Source: Nemophila menziesii (taxonomy: Eukaryota; Streptophyta; Magnoliopsida; Boraginales; Hydrophyllaceae). From it: a DNA stretch of 64,000 nt. How positions within the stretch are numbered: the first letter of the stretch is position 1; every line of letters begins with the position of its first letter. A program made the position numbers and the translations under genes. Under the pieces are notes generated by a model. That model had not been told where the DNA came from, did no database searches, and saw only the letters and a program-made list of their open reading frames with translations. Below, piece by piece: positions 11,901 to 22,200 of this stretch. Where the stretch lies: positions 11,205,441-11,269,440 of the forward strand of contig JARWIR010000016.1 in the NCBI GenBank assembly GCA_029959085.1, in the 5' to 3' direction.

Positions 11901-12817
11901 TTTATGTTTTTAGTGAACACAAATCCACACTTACGGGAACGAGTAGGGAAATAGAGATTATGCATCGTCAAAGGTTTAAGAGATGGTTTTTGGAAAAGGT
12001 ATGTAACTTTAGACGTTGGTTTAAATATTATCTAATTATTTCCAAAGTTCTAAGTATTATTTTTGTATGACAGGTTCATGGAATGAAAGAGTCAGGTGAT
12101 CTTTTAGCTACCACTGAGATGGTATCCTTGGCAAGCATGTCTTTTGGTGCGGTGGATAAATACGATTCATGTGTTGTGAATGGTGTCAAGTGGGTAACTA
12201 AGGGTAAAGGAGAAAAAAGAGTGACGCAGGATTACGGAGTTTGTACCATGTACCATGATAGACCATGTTATGGAGAATTATTGAAAATATTGGAGGTTAA
12301 TTACACTAAAGGGTGCTCAGTTGTCTTATTCGTTTGTAAGTGTTACAAAATGGCTGATTCGAGGACAGAACATGGGGTAACCTTTATTAACACATCAAAC
12401 TTTGAGTGGGCCGACGAACCATACATTTTAGCATCGCAGGCCAAGAAAGTTTTCTACATTGACGAGACTAGTGCAAAGAAATCAATGAAGGGTTGGAAAG
12501 CCGTTTGGGAAATAAACGATCATCACGGATGGAGTCCCTAGTTATGGGGTTCAGAATCACTATCTACTAACAACGAGAGCATCAGTATACCTTTGGTTAA
12601 CACTGGGACGGTTTCCGAACCGGAGAACTTGGCAACTACCGAGGAGATCGAGATTGACCCATCTCATTTTCGTATTGAGATGGCTTTTGATATGGTTATT
12701 GATGAAAACGAGGAAATTGAAGATGATATCTGGGTCGAATATGGGGATGAGAAAGAACCTATAGAGGTTAATAGCGATGATGAACCTATAGATATTAGTG
12801 GATATGAAACTGGTTAG
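8907..12817 (+). pseudogene. Decayed TNP2-like CACTA transposase
   Basis: Fragments in order: a transposase-associated N-terminal domain with a Cys-rich CPCNYC motif (8907-9185); a Transposase_21/TNP2 core (9259-10371); a DVMHCEKNV motif (about 10531-10560), the family's usual 'LDVMH.EKN' block; a DUF4218-like region (about 10840-11440); and a DUF4216-like region (about 12240-12535). Lesions seen: a frameshift near 9130, TAG at 10057-10059, frame loss around 10370-10530 including a 14-G run, indels near 10990-11200, and TAG at 12539-12541 after which the same frame continues to 12817. Two introns fit: 11440-11913 and 11999-12073, both GT-AG and both restoring family-like sequence. Not functional as it stands. 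Confidence 0.9.
11451..11895. repeat. Hexanucleotide (ATATTT)n microsatellite in a transposase intron
   Basis: About 445 bp of almost uninterrupted TTTATA/TTCATA/GTATAT hexamers. It fills nearly all of the predicted 474-nt intron (donor GTAAGT at 11440, acceptor TTTTTAG ending 11913). The open frames across it on both strands are artefacts of the six-base period. Confidence 0.95.
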
Positions 12818-12892
12818 GAGATTTTGTATTTGTTTATTAGTCTTAAAACATTTTGCTGGTTTTTGGAGTGGAACTTTAATTTATTTTGATAC

Positions 12893-13175
12893 ACTAACAT
12901 TTGACTCTAAATGTTGACTAAACTCCCCAAACACTCAAGTTTGACTCTAAATGTTGACTAAACACCCCAAACACTAACATTTGACTCTAAATGTTGACTA
13001 AACTCCCCCAAACACTCAAGTTTGACTCTAAATGTTGACTAAACTCCCCAAACACTCAAGTTTGACTCTAAATGTTGACTAAACACCCCAAACACGAACA
13101 TTTGACTCTAAATGTTGACTAAACTCCCCCAAACACTCAAGTTTGACTCTAAATGTTGACTAAACACCCCAAACA
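12893..13175. repeat. 40-41 bp minisatellite, about seven copies
   Basis: The unit contains TTTGACTCTAAATGTTGACT followed by AAACNCCCCAAACAC. Copies alternate between an ACTAACATTTGAC-type and an ACTCAAGTTTGAC-type start. It sits between the 3' end of the transposase gene and the second CACTA gene. Internal TTGAC cores recur twice per unit, once in each half. Confidence 0.9.
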
Positions 13176-13193
13176 CTAACATTTTTGACTAAA

Positions 13194-14074
13194 GAATAGG
13201 CAGCTGCAGAAGAAGCCGAACAAGTCAGGTTCTAGGAACCAAACACATACCCGGCACGAGATTATCGAGGTATAATTTATTAAAGTAAAAATAAAATTTA
13301 TTAGTTATTTAATTTAATTTTTTAATAATTATAATTTTTTAATGTAAATTTTATAGGGTAAGCTGAAGATTACTACGAAGGATCCCCTGAGCTTTCTGGA
13401 CGAGCAGACCCAAGAGAAGGTCCCACTTCCACCGATAGGCGGATATTTCGAGTATTTGGGCTATGACGTGGCGAAGGAAAGCTGGCGGGATGATAAATGG
13501 GAGCAGGCTAGTGTAAGTGGTCTATTTTCCTTTTTATTGTTTAAAATTAATTATTTAACTTTAAATTTATTTTTTTGTTAGTTTTATTAATTATTTATTT
13601 GAAATTTTATTACAGGGAGTTTATAGGGAGAAGCTTAAAGATCGGGTTATCGAGTCAGGGTCCCAATCGGCTGAAGATGTTCTGGTGGAGGATCAGATAG
13701 GAGCGATGAAGGAGACGGTACAGGAGGTGATGAAACCGTCAAAGAGTAGACACTGGATCCCGTCAATTGGAGCCGTCTTCAAGAAAAAAAGGGAACCAAA
13801 TCCGTCTGTTCCGGACAAGACCGCACAGAAAAACGCGGTGCTACTCCAGAAAATATTTGAGGGTATGAACGAGCTACGCGAACAGCAAGGATTACCTCAT
13901 ATAGCGGATGAAGCTACTCCATCGAGCGCCTCGTCTAAGTCCGATGATTTTATCTCTAAGATGCTCAAAGGCTTCAACGAATCTCGAGCCGCCAATGGTG
14001 TCCCTCCGGTCTCAGATGAAGATGAAGATGATGAAGATGACGAAGATGAAGAAGAGGATTTATCTAGCCCTTAA
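13194..14074 (+). CDS. Second CACTA gene, acidic-tailed protein
   Basis: Three exons fit one open frame: about 13194-13269, 13357-13512 and 13616-14074, joined by GT-AG introns 13270-13356 and 13513-13615. The first exon's 5' limit and the start codon are uncertain; it may begin at an acceptor near 13196. The predicted C-terminal part has a PLSFLDEQ/LPPIGGYFEYLG region, a helical middle and a Glu/Asp-rich tail ending EEEDLSSP. No catalytic domain is recognised. Its place between the transposase and the 3' terminal array matches the second gene of CACTA elements, usually a protein that binds the sub-terminal repeats; that role is inference. No nonsense codon was seen in these exons, unlike the neighbouring transposase. 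Confidence 0.6.
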
Positions 14075-14397
14075 TTTATTTGTTATGTGTTAAGACTTTT
14101 ATTCTATTGCTTTTATATTTATTATGACTTTTATTATGATATGTAATATTTTGACTTTTAACTCTGGGAGTTTGACTTTATTCCGGGGGTTTGACTTTAT
14201 TGCCCGGGGTTTGACTACCCGGGTTTATTTATATTTTATGAATATAAGTCACGTTTTTTAGTTATTCTCTTGTATTAGTATATTAAATTTTAAAAAATCA
14301 AAAACCCAAATTAAATAGAAATAAAAATTGAATAAAAATAAAAATTAAATAAAAATGAAATAGAAATAAAAATAAAAAATTAAAAAAAAAAATTAAA

Positions 14398-14809
14398 TCA
14401 ATACCGACGACATTCATGTCAAGAATGTCATCGGTATTGATTTAATTTTAAAAAAAAAAGGCGTGCGGAAAAAAATTGAATTATTAATTGATATTATACC
14501 AACGATGCCTTCGTAGGTAATTTATAGAGATACCGACGACTGTGGTCGTCGGTAAAGACAGACAAGTTACCGGCGACTCAAATTGTAGTCGTCGGTAAGA
14601 TAAAGATTTACCGACGGGGAGCCTTCGTCAGTAAAAAAACTCGTTTACAGACGAGAGCCCAAAGACGCCGTCGGCAAGCGTTGATTTACCGATCAATTAC
14701 TAGGGACGACTGTTAACCGACGAGCCGTCGTCGGTAAGTCTTTTTACCGACGAAATGCGACTGTTTACCGCGACACGTGTCGTCGGTAAAACAGCGACCT
14801 GTTGTAGTG
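14398..14809. repeat. CACTA 3' sub-terminal repeat array and terminus
   Basis: A dense set of ACCGACGAC and GTCGTCGGT motifs, ending in CTGTTGTAGTG at 14809. It mirrors the array at 7885-8150. Confidence 0.9.
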
Positions 14810-14812
14810 GCT

Positions 14813-16299
14813 TCACATGCAATGGGTTTCTTGTGCTTATTTCGACATATCATGGAGGATTTTTCCTTCTCATGGTTTAGATCTTCAAGATTTGGTAGGT
14901 TCAGACACATGCAAGAGACCTTAAAATCTGACTTTTCCTGTACTGTGATGTATTTGGTATTTTGTGCTGCAATTTATCCTAGTGATGTGTTTAACCAGTT
15001 GCCTGTTGATAATCATTTCTATTACACTCGTAACACGCTTCTTGGTTATAAGCTACTGGTTTGCTCGGTTGTTCAAGATCTCTTATTAACCAATATATCT
15101 AGACACATTTATACTGGAAAGTGTCTAATCGATTGGTTACTTTATATCCCTGCAAGATCTTATATGTTGGGCAAAAAGTTTTTCTTATACGAAGCATGTT
15201 GGGTGATTTTCTTTCAACAACGGAGTGGTGTTCAAGCCTTGAAGTTCATGGGGCTAATCGATCTAATCGACGACGAAGTCTCCCAAAGGGATCTTCTATT
15301 TTCTTTGAGTTATCCTTATGTCCATTTCAGTTTGGAAATCCAAATATCTCCTTTCCCGATTAAACTATTATTTTCAACACATTGGAAGTCACGAAATAAG
15401 AATTTTTTATATACTCAAAGGTTTTTTGTCTCATACTGCTGTTGTTACCTTTTCTCCAAGTACGAAGAATGGCAATCACATGCATTTATCCTTTAAGCAC
15501 CTTTTCTTTATAATTGGTTTTTTCCTTTTGCTTCGAGATAAATTCAATAATTCTGGTGTTATCTCACACACTATCGAGCAATGCTTTCTTATTATCAAGG
15601 TTATGGTTCATGCCACGGATTCTTTTGGTGTTTCTAAGTTGATCGACGGCGGTATCAATACGGTAATTAAGGTTTCCCGCCTTCTTGGGTTCTATATCGT
15701 TCTCAAAGCCATAAGTTCAACTATATGTCAGCTTTTGCACTTAATTTTTTATTTTGTCTTCATTGGTAATATAAATAGAGGAGTTGTTTATCTTATTCAA
15801 CATATTTTACCTTTAGTTGGATTTCCTTTCAAGCTATCCAACACATTTGAGATCGTTGGCACAAAAATTGTTGGTACAAAAATTATTGGCCTTAAGATCG
15901 TTGATATTAAGATCGATGGCGTTGAAATTGTTGGAGTCTGCTACATATTTGGTAAACACCTACTCATGGGGAAGAATGATAGTGGTCTGGATGACTTTTT
16001 TTCTAGGCAAAGTTCTACTCTTTCTTATTCTCACTTTTGTTTCTCACGCTTTAACACCCATGTGATACTTTTATCTCCTCGACAGAACTATCAGGTTTTA
16101 TATCCGGCTTACACTTCATATTTGGTTTTACTTCTCTCTCACGGGTAGATGCTTACTTAAAAGTCAGTTTAGCGATGAGTTTGCTATGATGTGGAGGGTG
16201 TCATCTTCTTTAATGGAGAGGCGCATAAATGATATGCAAAATTTTGTTAAAGAGCTTTACATGAGATCCTACTAGGTAAATGATCAAATTCTAAACACA
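14813..16299. other. Unassigned T-rich region before the LINE
   Basis: Before the CACTA insertion this was contiguous with sequence left of 7848. Long open frames occur on the plus strand (about 14777-15496 and 15318-16148), but their Phe/Ile/Leu/Cys-rich translations match no domain I know and the two overlap in different frames. A run near 15850-15940 repeats a KIVGTKI-like unit. It could be the degraded 5' part or first ORF of the LINE that follows, or an older repeat. I cannot decide. Confidence 0.35.
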
Positions 16300-17039
16300 A
16301 AAGGGAAGAATGAGCTCGAGTTTACGACTAAAAATGAACATGGAGGTGGAGATGGAAAGAAATATTACTGTAAAGGTATAGATTGTGAAGAACACTTTGG
16401 AATTGATTCAAGCGAGGATACTTTCTCTGAAGGGGAGGCGAGTACACGGGGACCGTTCGTGATGGAAAACCTACCTCTAAATGCTCAAGTGGATGGCGGC
16501 CTGTCTCTTAATAGGGTCGGGGTTGATGGATAATTTAATGGTATGGAAATGTCGTATAGCGAGGGCACCCACGACAAAGAAAGCTTTTAAGTCCCTAGTA
16601 TCGAAGTAATGTGTATCTATTACATGTCTACTAGAAACTAAGCCAGGACTAAAAGTCTTAAGTCTTTTAAGAATTTTAAATCTTTTGATAATTTGCACTT
16701 AGTTGAACCCAAGGAAGGATCGTTTATGTCTGGAGGAATACTACTATTGTGGAATAGTTTGGTCAATCTTAGAGTTATCAACTCTACTTCATCTTTTGTA
16801 ATCGCCCAAGTGGAAGAATCTAATAAACTTATTTGGTATTTGGTGTGTGTGTATGGACCTAATGATGATAAAGAGAGGCAATCGATTTGGAATTCTCTTT
16901 CTTATTGGAATGCAAGAAATAATACACCTAGCTTTTTATTGGAGATATTACTTAAATTGCCAAAACCTCTGATATCAAGGTAAAGCTAGTCCAAGCTTTG
17001 ACAGAATCATTAAATTCAATGAGTTTATAAATGATAATA

Positions 17040-17512
17040 GGGTAAAGCCCTCGTGTGGCCCTCTAACTATACCCAAAGTGCGCGGTCCGCCCCTGATCTT
17101 CAAAATTACCCTTTTACGCCCCTTATCTTCACCTTTTGTGACACCGTTAGCCCTTTTTCCATTTTTCTGTTAGTTGACCGTTAGTCAACGCCACATGGCG
17201 CCATGTCACCGCCACCTCTGCGCCACCTCAGCGCCTCTGTCTTCGTCAGCATCGTCCTTAACTTAAAAAAAAAAAAAAAAAAAAAAAAACTTTGAAGGTT
17301 TGAAGGTTTGAATGCTTCAAACCTTCATCAATGGAGGATTCCGAAAAAATCAAAAAAATTGATAACACTTTGTCTCACGTTTTAGTACATCTCTATTCAA
17401 CCTTTGATTCCTTGTAGAATCTCTTTACCGAATAAACATACAATTTTATTTTTTCAATTTTCATATGCATAATTTAAACAATTTAATAAAAAAAATCATA
17501 GAAAATATGAAG
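17040..17512 (+). repeat. Left terminal inverted repeat of the MULE
   Basis: About 473 bp, complementary to 18774-19241 with scattered mismatches and an A/T tract of different length (A-tract at about 17264-17289). It contains a small internal palindrome near TTTGAATGCTTCAAA (about 17307). It ends at the point where the two sides diverge (ATATGAA). Confidence 0.92.
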
Positions 17513-17563
17513 TAAACTTTGAAGTACAGTAGCTATACCACGAGTAATATTAACCTTATCTAC

Positions 17564-18350
17564 GGGGCGCTAAAAGGAAAAGAGTGAGCGAACTTGTTAG
17601 CACATTGGGGCTTTTCTTCAAACACGTATCTGTCGAATCTGGAAAGATGATGAAGGCGAAGCAGAGATACGCAATGGTGTGTTCATCGAATCAGAACAGA
17701 AGCATGGAGTCACACTTTTTGCTCAAGAAAGAGGGATTCGATGTGTGCTCATACGGAACTGGTCAACACGTTAAGCTCCCTGGTCCTTCCCTTAGAGAAC
17801 CTAACGTCTACGATTTCGGCACTCCTTACAAGCATATGTTCGATGAACTTCGTCGCAAAGACCCTGAGCTGTATAAGCGAAATGGGATATTGGGAATGCT
17901 GAAGAGGAATCTGGGAGTAAAAACAGCACCTCAACGTTGGCAAGATAATGCAGCTGATGGTCCTTTTGATGTTGTACTTTCGTTTGAAGAGAAAGTTTTC
18001 GATATGATTCTTGAAGATCTGCATAACCGAAATCACGTCCTTTTGAAGCCAGTTCTAGTAATCAATCTAGAGGTAAAAGATAACCACGAGGAAGCTGCAA
18101 TTGGGGCCCGCCTAGCTTTACTTCTTTGTCAAGAGATTGATGAAACTGCAAGTTGGGAGGAATCTATAGATGATATGATAACAAATTTCGAAAGACATCA
18201 TAGAAGAAAGCTTCTATATAGTATCTCTTATTATTGACCATGTGTATAAATTTACTCCATTATGAACAATTTGTAGGCTTGATGTTTGGCAATTCTAAAT
18301 CTAGTTGTCTTCTTATTAATTATATTTTGAAGGGTACCAAAAAAAAAAAA
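17564..18350 (+). other. Processed retrocopy of an SSU72 transcript
   Basis: Between two exact 15-bp direct repeats ATTAACCTTATCTAC (17549-17563 and 18351-18365) lies a segment with a short 5' leader, an intronless SSU72 ORF, about 100 nt of 3' UTR and a 12-13 base A run (18339-18351). A direct repeat of this size with a poly-A tail is the classic footprint of LINE-mediated retroposition of an mRNA. The retrocopy therefore entered the MULE as cDNA and was not captured as genomic DNA. Confidence 0.93.
17647..18237 (+). CDS. SSU72: SSU72-type RNA polymerase II CTD phosphatase, intronless
   Basis: The 196-residue product matches the Ssu72 family across its length, which is close to the usual plant size. 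Ssu72 removes phosphate from Ser5 (and Ser7) of the RNA polymerase II C-terminal domain and works with the 3'-end processing machinery in the nucleus. The phosphatase loop CX5R is intact at the N-terminus (VCSSNQNRS), and the conserved NLEVKDNHEEA segment supplies the general-acid Asp. Other family blocks seen are PGPSLREPNVYDFGTPY and APQRWQDNA, and the C-terminus is HRRKLLYSISYY. I chose ATG 17647 (ATG 17650 is equally possible) because the family starts just before RYAMVCSSN. The frame is also open upstream to a GTG at 17584. There is no stop or frameshift. Whether it is transcribed is unknown; any promoter would come from its leader or the MULE TIR. Confidence 0.93.
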   Translation: MMKAKQRYAMVCSSNQNRSMESHFLLKKEGFDVCSYGTGQHVKLPGPSLREPNVYDFGTPYKHMFDELRRKDPELYKRNGILGMLKRNLGVKTAPQRWQDNAADGPFDVVLSFEEKVFDMILEDLHNRNHVLLKPVLVINLEVKDNHEEAAIGARLALLLCQEIDETASWEESIDDMITNFERHHRRKLLYSISYY

Positions 18351-18365
18351 ATTAACCTTATCTAC

Positions 18366-18773
18366 AAAGTAATCATAATGTGGCTCATACTTTTGTCCAG
18401 GTTCGTATTTTAGTACTTGTAAGTCTTCTCCATTCTCTTTTGGTAGGAAGGTCCATTAGTAACCATTCTTCATTCTCTTTTTTTGGTCAAAGCCTTGAAG
18501 GAAGAACCATTCGTACCCATTCGTGACCATTCCAGAAGAAAATGGCTTGGAGGCATATCACTTCATCTCCAGAAGCTTCTTGTCACTCGCACCCTCAAGC
18601 TCAAGAAACCCGTTTTTCATGGGGACGCTATTAAGAAAGGGCCTTCCACATTTGCCGGCCCGCAAAATTAAAAAAAGAAAGGGATCATAGTACTAATTAC
18701 TATTTCGTAGCATACTAGAGAGATATACTGTATATAGGATCTATGTTAAACTTATGCTCTCATTTGGGTATTA
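18366..18773. other. MULE interior downstream of the retrocopy
   Basis: Non-TIR interior sequence. A 62-codon open frame lies at about 18483-18671 (Lys/Leu-rich, no recognised domain). It could be another captured fragment or the original filler of the element. Confidence 0.4.
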
Positions 18774-19241
18774 TTCATATTTTCTATGTTTTTTTTTATT
18801 AAATTGTCTAAATTATGCATATGAAAATTGAAAGAATAAAATTGTATGTTTATTCGGTAAAGAGATTCTACAAGGAATCAAAGGTTGAATAGAAATGTAC
18901 TAAAACGTGAGACAAAGTGTTATCAATTTTTTTGATTTTTTCGGAATCCTCCATTGATGAAGGTTTGAAGCATTCAAACCTTCAAACCTTCAAAGGTTTT
19001 TTTTTTTTTTTTTTTAAAGTTAAGGACGATGCTGACGAAGACAGAGGCGCTGAGGTGGTGCAGAGGTGGCGGTGACATGGCGCCATGTGGCGTTGACTAA
19101 CGGTCAACTAACAGAAAAATGGAAAAAGGGCTAACGGTGTCACAAAAGGTGAAGATAAGGGGCGTAAAAGGGTAATTTTGAAGATCAGGGGCGGACCGCG
19201 CACTTTGGGTATAGTTAGAGGGCCACACGAGGGCTTTACCC
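18774..19241 (-). repeat. Right terminal inverted repeat of the MULE
   Basis: The inverted counterpart of 17040-17512. It ends GGGCTTTACCC at 19241, directly before the second ATGATAATA. Confidence 0.92.
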
Positions 19242-22200
19242 ATGATAATAATCTAATTGATCTACCAATTAAATGATGCTACTATACATGGACAAATAAG
19301 AGAAAAGGTGATGAAAATATTAAGGAAAAGTTAGACTATGGATTGGCATCTACTTCGTGGTGTGACTTATTTCCTAATTTTTCTCTTTAAATTCCCCCCG
19401 CGATCGGTTCAGATCATTCACCGCTTATCCTAAGTAAAGACTCTATTAAATCTAACAATTATAAATATTTAATGTTCGAGTCTCGATGGATGAAAGACAA
19501 GTCATGTAAAGATATAATTAATGAAGCTTGCAAAAGAGTGTCCAATATAAATTATTTTTGTAACAAAAGGGATGCTACATGTCTAGCACTTACAGGTTAG
19601 AGCAAAAAAGTATTTTATAATAATAGAAAGCTTATCGAAAAGTATCAACATGAACTTATGAACCTACACAATGATGTGGAAACTGAGGACAATTGGGAAA
19701 AATAAAAGTTTATATATGATAAACTAGAGGAAGCGTGGAACCAAGAAGAATTATTTTGGGCCGATAAAGCTAGAGATAAATGGGTAAAGAAAGGAGATAA
19801 AAATGCGAGTTATTTTTATGCAGCTACACTTAATAGAAGGAAAAATAATCGTATCTCTATGCTGAAAATGGAAGATGGATCTTGGACGGAGGATTCAGGT
19901 AAAATCAAAGATATGATTTATGAGTTCTACTCTAACCTTTTTAAAGACCCCATATTCATGATATTGAAGATATTACTGATTATATACCATGTAAGATTAC
20001 CACGTCCATAAATGAAATTCTACTAAACGACTAGATATGGAGGAAGTTAGAAATACTGTCTTTAGCATGTCGGGATCAAAAGCTCCTGGGCCTGATGGAC
20101 TACAAGGTAAATTTTATCAAGAATATTGGATATTTTAAAGATGATATATTTATTTTGGTTTGTGAGTTCTTTGAAATATATATCTCTGGAGGACATTAAT
20201 GACACTTTGATCACGCTAGTCCCGAAAGGTGATAAATAGGAAGAAGTCAAAGATTATAGACCAATCGCGTGCATTAATTTTAGTGACAAAATTATTGCTA
20301 AGATTCTTGCTTTGAGATTACAACCTTTTATGGATGATATCATATCTCCGACCCAATCGGCTTTTATAAAAGGTAGAAGCATCCAAGATAATATTATTAT
20401 TGCTCAGGAACGCTTTCTTTCTGAAGAATAAAAGATATCTAAGAAGAATTATGTGGCAGTCAAAATTGACATGGCTAAAGCTTATGATCAGGTGAATTGG
20501 AATTTTCTTACCCGGGTCTTAAAGAGACTTGGTTTTTGCGATAAATGGACGGATTGGATCTATAACTATATATCTTCTGTCTCACTTCAAGTTAAAGTTA
20601 ATGGTCAGAGGTTAGATAAATTTTCACCAAGCAGAGGTATTAGGCAAGGTGACCCGCTATCCCAGCTTTTATTTTCTTTACTTACAAAGAGCCTCATCAG
20701 CCTTATTAACTATCAATGCAGGGAAGGTAATATTAAAGGAATATCTCTAGCAAGAAATTGTCCCAAATTAACCCATTTTCTCTTCGCTGACGATGTACTA
20801 TTTTTTATCAACATCGAGCATAATGAAATTTGTACCTTTAAAGATGTTTTGTATAAAAGTTCTCAAGCTTCATGCCAAAAAATTAATTTTCAGAAGTCTT
20901 CTATCTTAATCAGCAAAGGTACACCCGATCTTTTATGTGATGAGGTTATACAATTCTTGAATATTGAAAGGACCACTTTCTTTGGTAAATTTCTCGGTAT
21001 TCCTTTCTCCATCAAACGGGCTAAGTCGGATAACCTCAAATATATTAAGAATCACCTTATCGCTAAGTCGGCTAGATGGATTTCAAATCTTCTTTCAGAT
21101 GGTGGTAAAGAGGTCATTATTAAAGCGGTGTTACAAGCTATTCCGAATTACGCGATGTCCATCTTTGAATTCCCGAAAACATCATGCAAAACGTTATCAG
21201 GAATTATTGCTAATTTTTTGTGGGGATCTGGTATCAAAAAGATAATTCATTGGGTTAAATGGGATAAGATTGCAAGATCTAAAATGATTGGGGGTATTGG
21301 ATTTAGAGATCTGCAAAAAATGAATATGGCTTTCTTAGCTAAGCAAGCTTGGAGGATAATTAACAAACTAGATTTACTTGTGTCTAAGGTGCTTAAGGAT
21401 ATATATTCTCCAAACTGTAGAATTTTTTATGCAAAGTTGGCTAAAAAGAGATCGTGGATCTGGGCCAGTATTTTCAAAGGATTACAATTTATCAAGTAAC
21501 ATGCTATCTGGCGCATTAGGAGCCTAAATCGCTTAAGAGTAACTTCAATCTTGAAAAACCTAATGATTGTCATTTGGAGAGGGTTGCACATCTTTTTAAT
21601 AATAATATGAACTCTTGGAACCTCGACATACTTAACAATCTCTTTACTCCCAATATCGTAAGTGAAATTATTAAAACCCCCAATCATGTTGATTAATGAG
21701 GAGGACAAATTTATATGGCCAGACGCTAAGGATGGAATTTATTCGAATAAATCGGGTTATCACAAAATGGTTGAAATTGATGTCGCTAAAGAAGCTCAGT
21801 CATCGAAACAAGGTGAGAGTAATATTGGTCAACTTTGGAACACTATCTGGCATTCTAATATACAAACTAAGGTTAGGAATTTTGGGTGGAAAATTTGTAA
21901 TGGGGCTTTACCTACTAAAAAAGTCCATCACCTTAGGAAATGTGCTAATGATGATAATTGTGGTTGGTGTGAATCGGGATCAGAAGATGTTGAACACCTT
22001 TTTCTCCGATGCCCCTTTAGCATGTCCATTTGGGCTACCTCCAAGATGCAAATAAAAATTGATAAAAGTAGTAATGAGAGTTTTGCTTCATGGTTCCTTG
22101 AGACCATTGATAGTTATACAAGTAATGGATGGAATAACAGAGAAATCACGGCAAGTATCCCCTTCTTACGTGCTGGTTCATCTGGAAAGATAAAATGAAG

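Larger units (their letters stand above)
7851..14809 (+). mobile_element. CACTA (En/Spm-type) DNA transposon
   Basis: The termini are CACTACTACAG at 7851 and CTGTTGTAGTG ending at 14809, flanked by the 3-bp duplication GCT (7848-7850 and 14810-14812). Both ends are packed with sub-terminal repeats of the ACCGACGAC/GTCGTCGGT type in both orientations (about 7885-8150 and 14398-14800), the expected transposase-binding arrays. Inside are a decayed TNP2-like transposase and a second acidic ORF, the usual two-gene layout. Transposase lesions make this copy non-autonomous; the ends look usable. Confidence 0.95.
17040..19241. mobile_element. Mutator-like element carrying an SSU72 retrogene (Pack-MULE-like)
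   Basis: A 2.2-kb element with inverted repeats of about 470 bp that start GGGTAAAGCCCTCGTGTGGC. It is flanked by a perfect 9-bp duplication ATGATAATA (17031-17039 and 19242-19250). Long TIRs plus a 9-bp duplication are the hallmarks of Mutator-like elements. The only gene inside is a host-type SSU72 phosphatase; no transposase is present, so it depends on a MULE transposase elsewhere. It lies inside the LINE endonuclease coding region. Confidence 0.95.

Noticed and set aside
11451..11954. Open frames of 60-153 codons made of Ile, Asn, Tyr, Met and His repeats on both strands
   Set aside because: They only reflect the six-base period of the (ATATTT)n microsatellite, which lies in a predicted intron.
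17584..17646. Extended SSU72 start at GTG 17584
   Set aside because: GTG is not a usual nuclear start codon, and the family begins at the ATGs near 17647, so these codons are more likely 5' UTR.
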